Assembly (NCBI GenBank): GCA_964504155.1
Contig: CAZDCZ010000111.1
Span: forward strand, 1 to 6,799
Origin: CAZDCZ01 sp964504155
GTDB taxonomy: Bacteria; Bacteroidota; Bacteroidia; Bacteroidales; UBA12077
Reading direction: 5' to 3'
Length of the DNA stretch: 6,799 nucleotides
The position numbers and the translations under genes are program-made. Shown piece after piece: positions 1 through 6,764 of the stretch. Under the pieces are notes generated by a model, which was not told where the DNA came from, searched no databases, and saw nothing but the letters and a program-made list of their open reading frames with translations. The number at the start of each line of letters is the position of its first letter. Positions within the stretch are counted from its first letter, which is position 1.

Positions 1-183
1 CTGATACTTATTAAGCTGTACGAAAGTTAAGGCGACAAATTGATCGTAAGTCTTAAATTTACTAACACCTTTGTCGGTTTTGTAAGTATTGGTGCAGCTT
101 TCAAAAAGCCAACGAGGTACTAAATCTAATATTTGTCGAATTACTGGTTTATTGTTATTTTTGTTTCGCCTGAAGAGTCCCAT
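1..183 (-). CDS. IS4-family transposase (DUF4372-type), N-terminal part only
   Basis: The minus strand reads 61 codons without a stop from ATG at 183-181 to the window edge, so only the N-terminus is seen and the catalytic DDE domain lies outside. The visible protein has a basic, Asn-rich start (MGLFRRNKNNNKP). It continues with a segment PVIRQILDLVPRWLFES and then FKTYDQFVALTFVQLNKYQ (residues 43-61). This order, a short 'Q-I-L-D-L-V-P' helix, a Tyr/Lys-rich stretch and then 'F-K-T-x-D-Q-F-V-A-L-x-x-x-Q-L', is how the DUF4372 domain at the front of many Bacteroidota IS4 transposases begins. A weak minus-strand TAnnTTTG match lies at 216-209. The gene points away from dnaX, so the insertion sequence ends somewhere in the gap before dnaX. 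The family call rests on recalled similarity and could be wrong in detail; whether the gene is intact cannot be judged here. Confidence 0.68.
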   Translation of the reverse strand, partial: MGLFRRNKNNNKPVIRQILDLVPRWLFESCTNTYKTDKGVSKFKTYDQFVALTFVQLNKYQ

Positions 184-549
184 AATTAAATTGTTTTGGT
201 AATGAAAACAAAAATATAGGATTCTGATGGCTTTTTAAAATTTCGACTTTCGGATGCTAGTGTTATTTTTATTTAGGTAAGGTTATTAGCTAATTAAAAA
301 ATATTGATATCGGAAAACAAAAATATTATTAAATAAACTACTTTGCAAAAAAATAATACTCTAATTTTTTTTTACCTTCTAATAATCAATTAATTGTTTT
401 TGTATAAATATTAAACTCGTATTTATTAAAAAGATAAAATAACTTTAGTAAGTGATTATTTTGTAAATTGTGAATAAATATTTTTAGAAATGAAATTGTT
501 TTTCGGTTAAAATTTTAACTTTGTGATGTTTTGTTAAATATTTATAGAA
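184..549. other. gene-free stretch between transposase and dnaX
   Basis: This very AT-rich stretch of 366 bases has no credible open frame on either strand. It should contain the right end of the insertion sequence that starts at 183. A candidate end-like segment is 224-243, which resembles 6417-6435. The right third holds the dnaX promoter. Runs of A and T around 340-380 and 400-480 have no clear structure. I see no RNA gene. Confidence 0.6.
496..523 (+). promoter_or_regulatory. dnaX promoter, Bacteroidota type
   Basis: TAACTTTG at 516-523 is an exact match to the Bacteroidota -7 element TAnnTTTG. TTG at 496-498 serves as the -33 element with a 17-base spacer, within the range described for this phylum. 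Transcription would start near 530, leaving a leader of about 20 bases. No Shine-Dalgarno sequence precedes the ATG; the leader is A/T-rich (ATTTATAGAA), as is normal in this phylum. Confidence 0.6.
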
Positions 550-1662
550 ATGGATAATTTTATAGTATCAGCACGAAAATATAGACCACTAACATTTGAA
601 TCGGTAGTTGGTCAAGAATCATTAACTACAACGTTAAAAAATGCAATCAAAACTAATCATGTTGCCCATTCGTATTTATTCTGTGGTCCAAGGGGTGTCG
701 GAAAAACTACATGTGCTCGTATTTTTGCTAAAACATTAAATTGCAGTAATTTAGGCGAAAACACCGAAGCATGCGACGAATGTGAATCGTGTATAGCATT
801 CAACGAAAATAAATCGTATAATATCCATGAGCTTGATGCAGCATCAAATAATTCTGTTGATGATATTCGTAGTCTTATAGAACAAGTTAGAATACCTCCT
901 CAAGTTGGGAAATATAGCATATATATAATTGACGAGGTTCATATGTTATCTTCGTCGGCCTTTAATGCTTTTCTTAAAACTTTAGAAGAACCACCTGCTC
1001 ATGCTATTTTTATTTTAGCAACTACAGAAAAACATAAAATAATTCCTACAATATTATCGCGTTGTCAGATTTACGATTTTAATAGAATTAAAATTGATGA
1101 TGCTGTAGAATATCTAAGGTATATTTCCGATAAAGAAAATGTAACATACGAGAAAGATGCCTTTAATGTAATAGCTCAGAAAGCCGATGGTTCAATGCGT
1201 GATGCATTGTCTATATTCGATCAGGTAGTTAGTTTCTCGGGCAATAATATTACTTATAAAAATGTAATAGAAAACTTAAATATTTTAGATTATGAATATT
1301 ATTTTAAACTAACAGATGCTTTCTTAAACGAAAATATCACAGACTCGATGCTTATTTTCGACGAGATTTTAAATAATGGTTTTGATGCTCATCATTTAAT
1401 AACCGGAATAAGCGAGCATTTTAGAAACCTATTACTTTGTAAAGACGTTGCTACAATTGAATTGCTGGAAGTAGGAGAAAATATTCGTGAAAAATATAAA
1501 GAACAAACAAAAAAAAGTGTAAATGATTTTCTGTTTTCTGCACTAAAAATAACGAGTAATTGTGATATTAGTTATAGAATCAGCAAAAACAAACGTCTAC
1601 ATGTTGAACTAGCTTTGGTTGAGTTATGTAATATATTTGCCGAAAAAAAAAAGCTAAATTAA
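550..1662 (+). CDS. dnaX: DNA polymerase III clamp-loader subunit gamma (short, zero-frame product of dnaX)
   Basis: The product is the ATPase of the clamp loader, which opens the beta sliding clamp and places it on primed DNA at the replication fork. The 370-residue zero frame holds AAA+ domains I-II and the collar domain III. Walker A is GPRGVGKTT (46-54), and a zinc site is formed by Cys65, Cys75, Cys78 and Cys81. Walker B is IIDEVH (126-131), sensor 1 is around Thr158-Thr159, the SRC arginine finger is at 170-172, and sensor 2 is GSMRDAL (214-220). The ATG at 550 is the first after an in-frame stop at 535-537. The frame ends EKKKLN at TAA 1660-1662, close to where domain III ends in E. 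coli DnaX, so this product alone should be a complete gamma-like loader subunit. It lacks the C-terminal tau region, which is encoded in the -1 frame directly downstream. Confidence 0.93.
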   Translation: MDNFIVSARKYRPLTFESVVGQESLTTTLKNAIKTNHVAHSYLFCGPRGVGKTTCARIFAKTLNCSNLGENTEACDECESCIAFNENKSYNIHELDAASNNSVDDIRSLIEQVRIPPQVGKYSIYIIDEVHMLSSSAFNAFLKTLEEPPAHAIFILATTEKHKIIPTILSRCQIYDFNRIKIDDAVEYLRYISDKENVTYEKDAFNVIAQKADGSMRDALSIFDQVVSFSGNNITYKNVIENLNILDYEYYFKLTDAFLNENITDSMLIFDEILNNGFDAHHLITGISEHFRNLLLCKDVATIELLEVGENIREKYKEQTKKSVNDFLFSALKITSNCDISYRISKNKRLHVELALVELCNIFAEKKKLN

Positions 1663-2288
1663 GAAAACAAAAAAACAAAATTGTAAATACTCATTCATCA
1701 GAAAAGGGTAAAAAATCTGAAGAGAAAGCTGTTATTGTAGTTGAAAAAACTGAAAAAAACATTATCAGTAACGAAAATAAAATTAAAAATCAAATAATTC
1801 CGGACACAAATATTAAATCGTATTCAATTAAAGAGCTTAAAAAGAATGCGGTAAAAGATGATAGTTCTGTAAATAAAGAAGATGCAAAAAAAAATATATA
1901 TAAAGAGAACCCATCGTTAAAAGAAGATTTTAGCCTTGAGCAATTACTTATTTCATGGAAAAAATTCACAGAAAAAATTAAGAATCGTACACGTATATAT
2001 AATATTTTACTCTCGAAAGAACCTAAAATTATTGATAATAATATAGATATTACTATTGATAATCCTTTACAAGATGAAAAAATTAACGAAATAAGAAACG
2101 AACTTGTTAATTTCTTAAGATTCGATCTTAAAAATAGTTTTATCGACTTGTCTTTTTCTAAAGCCGACTCTAACAACGATTCAGCTAATGCTATATATAC
2201 CGATAATGATAAATTGCAATATATGATAAATAAAAATCCGAATTTTAGAGATTTACAAAAAGAACTTAATCTCGACCTTGATAAATAA
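550..2288 (+). CDS. dnaX: DNA polymerase III subunit tau (full-length dnaX product, joined by -1 shift at 1653)
   Basis: Reading 550-1653 in the zero frame and continuing from 1653 in the -1 frame gives 368 + 211 = 579 residues ending at TAA 2286-2288, about the usual DnaX size in Bacteroidota. The -1 frame is open from 1632, after a stop at 1629-1631. Its first ATG is only at 2223, so it cannot be a separate gene of normal length. Residues 369 to about 455 form a Lys/Asn/Glu-rich linker. Residues 461-537 form a folded segment that includes FSLEQLLISWKKF (461-473) and ELVNFLRFDLKNSFIDLSF (518-536). The end, NKNPNFRDLQKELNLDL (561-577), is the kind of tail seen on Bacteroidota DnaX proteins. 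In other bacteria the tau C-terminus binds the polymerase and helicase; that role is inferred here. A disrupted gene or a miscalled homopolymer would give the same picture. Confidence 0.78.
1643..1653 (+). promoter_or_regulatory. dnaX slippery site (ten A then G), probable frameshift or slippage signal
   Basis: Ten A at 1643-1652 are followed by G. In the zero frame this reads GAA AAA AAA AAG, so its last seven bases are A AAA AAG in the phase needed for tandem -1 tRNA slippage, the same heptamer used by E. coli dnaX. The zero-frame stop comes three codons later. I see no Shine-Dalgarno-like stimulator upstream and no strong hairpin downstream; the next 25 bases are nearly all A and T. The long A run also suits slippage by RNA polymerase, as known for Thermus dnaX. 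Which mechanism acts cannot be told from sequence. Confidence 0.65.
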
Positions 2289-2342
2289 TGAAAGTCAAAT
2301 GATTTTTAATGTAAAATAAATAAGTTTTGAACAAATACTAAA

Positions 2343-2370
2343 TCTATTGGTAAATAGATATGTTTTTTTG
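2343..2370 (+). terminator. possible weak terminator after dnaX
   Basis: ATCTATT (2343-2349) and AATAGAT (2354-2360) are perfectly complementary around a GGTA loop, and seven T follow at 2364-2370. The stem has only one G-C pair, so it would be a weak intrinsic terminator. It is placed sensibly, 55 bases after the tau stop and before secA. Confidence 0.35.
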
Positions 2371-2381
2371 TATAAAATGTT

Positions 2382-2389
2382 ATTTTTGT
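2382..2389 (+). promoter_or_regulatory. possible secA promoter -7 element
   Basis: TATTTTTG matches TAnnTTTG and lies 41 bases before the secA start. The nearest TTG upstream (2369-2371) is only 10 bases away, too close for a normal -33 element, so this is a half-match in T-rich sequence. secA may instead be read partly through from dnaX. Confidence 0.3.
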
Positions 2390-2430
2390 AAATTAGATTA
2401 GCAAATTAGAAAAAATAAAATATTAAAATA

Positions 2431-5400
2431 ATGAATATATTCGATAAAATATTGACAAAATTCTTTGGAAATAAATCTGTAAGAGATATAAATGAAGTTA
2501 AGCCTATTATTGAAAATATAAAAGCACAATATTTGCAAGTAGTTGAGCTCGACAATAATAGTTTGAGAGAGAAAACTATAGAATTAAAAGCAAATATTAA
2601 AGATTATATTAAAGAAGAAAGAGAGAAGATAATATCGTTAAAAGAAAAAGTAGAAGACGATTCGACAGATATTAATAAAAAAGAAGAAATATATAAAGAA
2701 ATAGATAAACTCGAAGATAAAATTGATGATAAGTTGAAAAGTAAATTGGACGAAATATTGCCAATTGCTTTTTCTATTGTTAAAGAAACTGCTCGCCGAT
2801 TTAAAGAAAATGAATATATTGATGTAACTGCAACTGAATTTGATAAAGATTTAGCTGCTAAATACGACCATGTAGAGATTGTCGATGGTAATGCAAGGTT
2901 TTATAACTCGTGGGTTGCCGGCGGCAATAAAATAACCTGGGATATGTTACATTATGATGTTCAGCTTATTGGTGGAGTTGTTTTACATAATGGTAAAATT
3001 GCAGAGATGGCTACAGGTGAAGGAAAAACTCTTGTAGCAACATTGCCTGTATTTCTTAATGCTCTTACCGGAAGAGGTGTACATATTGTTACTGTTAACG
3101 ATTATCTTGCAAAAAGAGACTCTGAATGGATGGGACCAATTTTTGAATTTCATGGTTTATCTGTTGATTGTATTGATAAACACCAGCCAAACTCCGATTC
3201 TAGAAGAAAAGCTTATAAGGCAGATATTACATATGGAACAAATAACGAATTCGGTTTCGATTATTTAAGAGATAATATGGCAATAAATCCCGAAGAATTA
3301 GTACAGAGAAAACCTAATTATAGTATTGTTGATGAAGTTGACTCAGTATTAATCGACGATGCCAGAACTCCATTAATAATATCTGGACCTGTGCCTAAAG
3401 GCGATTTGCAACAGTTCGACGAGCTAAAATCGGAAGTTGAGTTGCTAGTTAATGCTCAGAAAAAATTAGTTATAACTATACTTGCCGATGCTCGAAAAAA
3501 ACTAATTGACAATGATACAGAAAAGGGAGGATTTTTATTAGTTCAAGCATTTAAAGGATTACCAAAGAATAAGGCATTAATAAAATTATTATCCGAAGAA
3601 GGGAAAAAAGCCCTTATGCATAAAACCGAAAATTTTTATATGCAGGATAATAATAAAAATATGCATAAAGTTACTGATGAACTGTTTTTTATTATCGACG
3701 AGCAAAATAATTCTATAGAATTAACCGATAAAGGACACGATTTGATTGCTGCAAAATCAGATGACCCTAATTTGTTTATACTTCCTGATATTGGTTCTGA
3801 AATTTCAGATTTAGAAAACTCTGAATTATCTGAGAAGGAAAAACTAAAAAGAAAAGATAAGTTAATTAGAGAATATGCAATAAAGTCGGAAAGAATACAT
3901 ACAATTAATCAGTTATTAAAAGCATATACTTTATTCGAAAAAGATGACGAATATGTTGTTGTTGATAATAAAGTGAAAATTGTAGATGAGCAGACTGGCC
4001 GTATAATGGAAGGAAGGCGATACTCCGATGGATTACATCAAGCCATTGAAGCAAAAGAAAGAGTTAAAGTTGAAGCTGCTACTCAAACATTTGCAACAAT
4101 TACTTTACAGAACTATTTTAGAATGTATAAAAAATTGGCAGGAATGACCGGTACTGCCGAGACTGAAGCAGGCGAATTATGGGATATCTATAAGTTAGAT
4201 GTTGTTGTAATACCAACAAATAGACCTATTACTCGTTCCGATTATAATGATTTAGTATATAAAACAAAACGAGAAAAATATACTGCTGCAATTGAAGAGA
4301 TTGAAGAACTTACAAAAGCCAATCGTCCGGTATTGGTTGGTACTACATCGGTAGAAATATCAGAGTTGTTAAGTCGTATGCTTAAATTAAGAGGTATTAA
4401 ACATAATGTCTTAAATGCAAAACGTCATCAACACGAGGCAGATATAGTTGCCGAAGCAGGGAAAGCAAGAAATGTTACTATAGCTACTAATATGGCTGGT
4501 AGAGGAACCGATATTAAATTGTCGAAAGAAGTTGTAAAAAGTGGTGGTTTGGCAATTGTAGGTACCGAACGACACGAATCACGACGTGTTGACAGACAGT
4601 TGCGTGGTAGAGCCGGACGTCAAGGTGACCCGGGGTCTTCTCAATTTTTTGTGTCATTAGAAGATAATTTAATGAGATTATTCGGCTCAGATAGAATTTC
4701 CGGAATAATGGATAGAATGGGACTTAAAGAAGGAGAAGTTATTCAACATGGTATGATTTCAAAATCTATTGAAAGAGCCCAAAAGAAAGTAGAAGAAAAC
4801 AACTTTGGAATTCGTAAAAGATTATTGGAATACGATGATGTTATGAATGCCCAAAGAGAAGTAATTTATAAAAAAAGAAAGCATGCATTATATGGCGAAA
4901 GATTAGAAGTAGATGTTGCAAATATGATGTTTGATGTTTCTGAAAATATTGTAAATACATATTTAGAGAATGGCGATTTTGAAGGATATAAAATGGAACT
5001 TCTTCGTATTCTTGGTATCGATTCGCCGGTTAATAAACAAGAATTTCTTAAAGCAAATAATGACGAATTAGCAAACCATATTTATAATATTGGTATAGAA
5101 ACATATAAGCGTAAAGAAGAAACAATTGCTGCGCAAGCTTTTCCTGTAATTAAAGATGTATATGAAAAAGCTGCTCATCAATACAAAAATATTGTTGTTC
5201 CAATTACCGATGGCAATAAAATAATGCATGTAGTTACTAATCTCGAGAAAACATATAAAACCGAAGGTAGAGAACTTGTAAAATCGTATCAGAAAACGGC
5301 AATTTTAGCTAATATTGATGAGTTGTGGAAAGAACACTTACGTGAACTCGACGATTTAAAACAATCGGTTCAGGCGGCGTCTTATGAACAAAAAGATCCT

Positions 5401-5724
5401 TTGTTAATTTATAAATTCGAATCATTCGAATTGTTTCGCACAATGATTGGGAATATTAACAAAAATGTTGTATCAACACTGGTTAAAGGTCATATTCCGC
5501 TTAAAAGTCCCGATCAAGTGAAAGAAGCCCAAGATAAAAAGAAAACAGATTATAGTAAATACAAAACCAGTAGGCCCGATAGTGCAACCGGTACCGATAG
5601 TCAAAAGAAAAAAACTGTTCAACCTATACGAAAAGAAAAAAAAGTAGGAAGAAACGACCCTTGTCCTTGTGGTAGTGGAAAAAAATATAAAAATTGCCAC
5701 GGAAGACCGGAGGCGAATGCATAA
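2431..5724 (+). CDS. secA: preprotein translocase ATPase SecA
   Basis: SecA is the ATP-driven motor that pushes unfolded preproteins through the SecYEG channel in the inner membrane. The 1,097-residue frame carries every landmark of the family. Walker A is MATGEGKT (193-200), Walker B is DEVDS (301-305), and TPLIISGP (313-320) follows. The linker motif IVDEQTGRIMEGRR is at 517-530. The second nucleotide-binding fold has TNMAGRGTD (686-694) and QLRGRAGRQGD (723-733). The scaffold helix includes LWKEHLRELDDL (965-976), followed by YEQKDP (985-990). The C-terminal zinc site CPCGSG-x5-CH (Cys1078, Cys1080, Cys1089, His1090) binds SecB and lipid in other species. It is about 200 residues longer than E. 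coli SecA, through a charged coiled segment near residues 55-95 and an enlarged region near 325-460, as commonly seen in Bacteroidota. The start has an A-rich leader with no Shine-Dalgarno. The gene is intact. Confidence 0.98.
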   Translation: MNIFDKILTKFFGNKSVRDINEVKPIIENIKAQYLQVVELDNNSLREKTIELKANIKDYIKEEREKIISLKEKVEDDSTDINKKEEIYKEIDKLEDKIDDKLKSKLDEILPIAFSIVKETARRFKENEYIDVTATEFDKDLAAKYDHVEIVDGNARFYNSWVAGGNKITWDMLHYDVQLIGGVVLHNGKIAEMATGEGKTLVATLPVFLNALTGRGVHIVTVNDYLAKRDSEWMGPIFEFHGLSVDCIDKHQPNSDSRRKAYKADITYGTNNEFGFDYLRDNMAINPEELVQRKPNYSIVDEVDSVLIDDARTPLIISGPVPKGDLQQFDELKSEVELLVNAQKKLVITILADARKKLIDNDTEKGGFLLVQAFKGLPKNKALIKLLSEEGKKALMHKTENFYMQDNNKNMHKVTDELFFIIDEQNNSIELTDKGHDLIAAKSDDPNLFILPDIGSEISDLENSELSEKEKLKRKDKLIREYAIKSERIHTINQLLKAYTLFEKDDEYVVVDNKVKIVDEQTGRIMEGRRYSDGLHQAIEAKERVKVEAATQTFATITLQNYFRMYKKLAGMTGTAETEAGELWDIYKLDVVVIPTNRPITRSDYNDLVYKTKREKYTAAIEEIEELTKANRPVLVGTTSVEISELLSRMLKLRGIKHNVLNAKRHQHEADIVAEAGKARNVTIATNMAGRGTDIKLSKEVVKSGGLAIVGTERHESRRVDRQLRGRAGRQGDPGSSQFFVSLEDNLMRLFGSDRISGIMDRMGLKEGEVIQHGMISKSIERAQKKVEENNFGIRKRLLEYDDVMNAQREVIYKKRKHALYGERLEVDVANMMFDVSENIVNTYLENGDFEGYKMELLRILGIDSPVNKQEFLKANNDELANHIYNIGIETYKRKEETIAAQAFPVIKDVYEKAAHQYKNIVVPITDGNKIMHVVTNLEKTYKTEGRELVKSYQKTAILANIDELWKEHLRELDDLKQSVQAASYEQKDPLLIYKFESFELFRTMIGNINKNVVSTLVKGHIPLKSPDQVKEAQDKKKTDYSKYKTSRPDSATGTDSQKKKTVQPIRKEKKVGRNDPCPCGSGKKYKNCHGRPEANA

Positions 5725-5739
5725 TATTTGTAAGCAATT

Positions 5740-5880
5740 AAAAAGAAGGTGTTAAAAAAGTAAAATTTCAAGCTATGTATGTCATATTGAGCTTGTCGAC
5801 ATATCTCATTTTTAAACTAATAGATTTTTCGACTTTGCTCAGAATGATAATAATTTGGTCTTTTTTAACACCTTATTTTT
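5740..5880. repeat. 141-base inverted-repeat element (long hairpin, MITE-like) after secA
   Basis: Arms at 5740-5760 and 5860-5880 match in inverted orientation at 20 of 21 positions, including a perfect 15-base core (5746-5760 with 5860-5874, AAGGTGTTAAAAAAG and its complement). Inside them, 5780-5806 and 5822-5849 are diverged copies of one repeat unit in opposite orientation, leaving a central loop near 5807-5821. The whole can fold as one imperfect hairpin. Both outer ends carry a run of five T when read outwards, so it could stop transcription from either side, here after secA. No target-site duplication is obvious. It could be a degenerate non-autonomous element or a terminator built from a repeat pair. 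Confidence 0.72.
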
Positions 5881-5956
5881 GTTCAAATATTTTTTCAAAC
5901 AAAATCATAGAAATTAGTTAAAAAAATGTTTATCAAAATTAAAAAGAATAATTTTA

Positions 5957-5964
5957 TAGATTTG
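5957..5964 (+). promoter_or_regulatory. candidate promoter -7 element for the thioesterase gene
   Basis: TAGATTTG is an exact TAnnTTTG match 51 bases before the ATG at 6016. No clear TTG lies 17-23 bases upstream; the nearest T-rich block is around 5927-5931. With the hairpin element lying between it and secA, an independent promoter here is plausible. Confidence 0.42.
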
Positions 5965-6015
5965 CTATGATAAAACAATTATATTTTAAGATAAATAGAA
6001 AAAAATGTAAATATT

Positions 6016-6402
6016 ATGGAATTTGATCTAAAAATAGGATTATCATTTACAGCTTCTCAGAAAGTTGAGTATAACGATACTGCATCAAAATATGGTTCAG
6101 GCTTAGTTGAAGTTTTTGCAACTCCTGCAATGCTAACATTAATGGAAAATGCTTCGTTAAAAACTGTTCTTCCATACTTACCTGAAAATTATACTACAGT
6201 TGGTTTCGAAGTAAATATTCGACACTTAAAACCTACACCTGTAGGAATGAATGTTGAGTGTACTGCTACATTAAAAGAAGTATCCGGGAAAAAACTTGTG
6301 TTTGAACTTTTTGCAAAAGATGAAGAAGGAACTATTGGTACCGGAACACATACAAGATATATTATAGATAATAAAAAATTTATGCAGCAATTTAGTAGAT
6401 AA
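6016..6402 (+). CDS. hotdog-fold acyl-CoA thioesterase, FlK-like family
   Basis: This 128-residue protein should hydrolyse an acyl-CoA to free acid and CoA in the cytoplasm. It resembles the fluoroacetyl-CoA thioesterase FlK along its length. VFATPAMLTLMENAS (33-47) corresponds to the FlK active-site strand and helix, NIRHLKPTPVG (67-77) to the His-bearing strand, and IGTGTHTRYII to the closing strand. The FlK triad Thr42, Glu50 and His76 maps to Thr36, Glu44 and His70 with identical spacing. The two Phe gate residues of FlK (33 and 36) align with Gly27 and Leu30, so specificity for fluoroacetyl-CoA is unlikely and the natural substrate is unknown. The ATG at 6016 is preferred because the ATG at 6005 runs straight into a stop. 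Neighbours give no pathway clue. The alignment is from memory of the FlK sequence. Confidence 0.85.
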   Translation: MEFDLKIGLSFTASQKVEYNDTASKYGSGLVEVFATPAMLTLMENASLKTVLPYLPENYTTVGFEVNIRHLKPTPVGMNVECTATLKEVSGKKLVFELFAKDEEGTIGTGTHTRYIIDNKKFMQQFSR

Positions 6403-6556
6403 TATATACTAATCATCGGATGACTTTTAAAATTTATCATACCTGGTAGTTTTTTTTAAACTGTTAGATCTTTGCTGTTTAATAAATACCAACTAGCGCG
6501 CGTTTCCAACATTACAGAGGAATTTGTTGCAAAATACCGTATCATTAAAGAAGTCC

Positions 6557-6586
6557 TTGTCATTTCGACCTTGTGGAGAAATCTGT
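6557..6586 (+). repeat. palindromic repeat unit, copy 1
   Basis: This 30-base unit is identical at all 30 positions to 6735-6764. Inside it ATTTC (6562-6566) pairs with GAAAT (6578-6582), and CC with GG further in, giving a small hairpin typical of REP-like intergenic repeats. Confidence 0.85.
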
Positions 6587-6598
6587 CATTAAAGAAGT

Positions 6599-6628
6599 TT
6601 GTCATTTCGACTTTATGGAGAAATCTGT
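6599..6628 (+). repeat. palindromic repeat unit, copy 2
   Basis: This direct copy of the unit at 6557 differs at two positions (C to T and G to A in the middle). The ATTTC/GAAAT stem is kept and one inner C-G pair becomes T-G. With its leader CATTAAAGAAGT it forms a tandem duplicate of 6543-6586. Confidence 0.85.
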
Positions 6629-6674
6629 TAATAAGTGCTTATTGGTTATAAATTCGTGTTTGTACTTCTATTAG

Positions 6675-6706
6675 TCAGATGTCTCGACTATTGCTCGACA
6701 TGACAA
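6675..6706 (-). repeat. palindromic repeat unit, inverted diverged copy 3
   Basis: Read on the minus strand, this is a diverged copy of the same unit, starting TTGTCAT and ending ATCTGA. Its stem is ATGTC/GACAT (6679-6683 with 6697-6701) rather than ATTTC/GAAAT, so both sides of the stem changed together. It can pair as a long hairpin with copy 2 or with copy 4. Confidence 0.72.
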
Positions 6707-6734
6707 TTTTTACTAGGCAGGCAACAAAACATAC

Positions 6735-6764
6735 TTGTCATTTCGACCTTGTGGAGAAATCTGT
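6735..6764 (+). repeat. palindromic repeat unit, copy 4
   Basis: This direct copy is identical to 6557-6586 over all 30 bases, and over 31 if the preceding C is included. Perfect identity 178 bases apart suggests recent spread or gene conversion between copies. Confidence 0.85.

Noticed and set aside
1790..2176. Open frame of 128 codons on the minus strand
   Set aside because: It lies opposite the tau-coding -1 frame of dnaX. The protein is a Ser/Phe/Leu/Ile-rich antisense reading of Lys/Asn/Glu codons with no recognisable motif.
1653..2288. Separate downstream gene rather than a dnaX continuation
   Set aside because: The frame has no start codon until 2223, no promoter, and overlaps the end of dnaX. 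Its content matches the tail expected on a full-length DnaX.
3059..3268. Open frame of 69 codons within secA in another frame
   Set aside because: It lies wholly inside the conserved SecA ATPase region, so it is a chance shadow.
5473..5700. Minus-strand open frame over the 3' end of secA
   Set aside because: It is opposite the SecA C-terminal tail and zinc site; its low-complexity Phe/Ser/Thr-rich sequence is typical of antisense Lys-rich coding.
6413..6428. Terminator after the thioesterase gene
   Set aside because: The palindrome TCATCGGATGA gives only a four-base stem with a three-base loop, and just four T follow, too weak to call.
6189..6440. Minus-strand open frame over the thioesterase gene
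   Set aside because: It is antisense to a clearly conserved gene and has no promoter or family features.
6460..6650. Plus-strand open stretch of about 63 codons across the repeats (reading VISTLWRNL twice)
   Set aside because: It has no ATG in frame, and most of it is the translated repeat unit, a common source of spurious short proteins.
6543..6764. CRISPR array
   Set aside because: Only three direct copies exist, with very uneven spacing (12 and 106 bases between units) and one inverted diverged copy. No cas gene is present.
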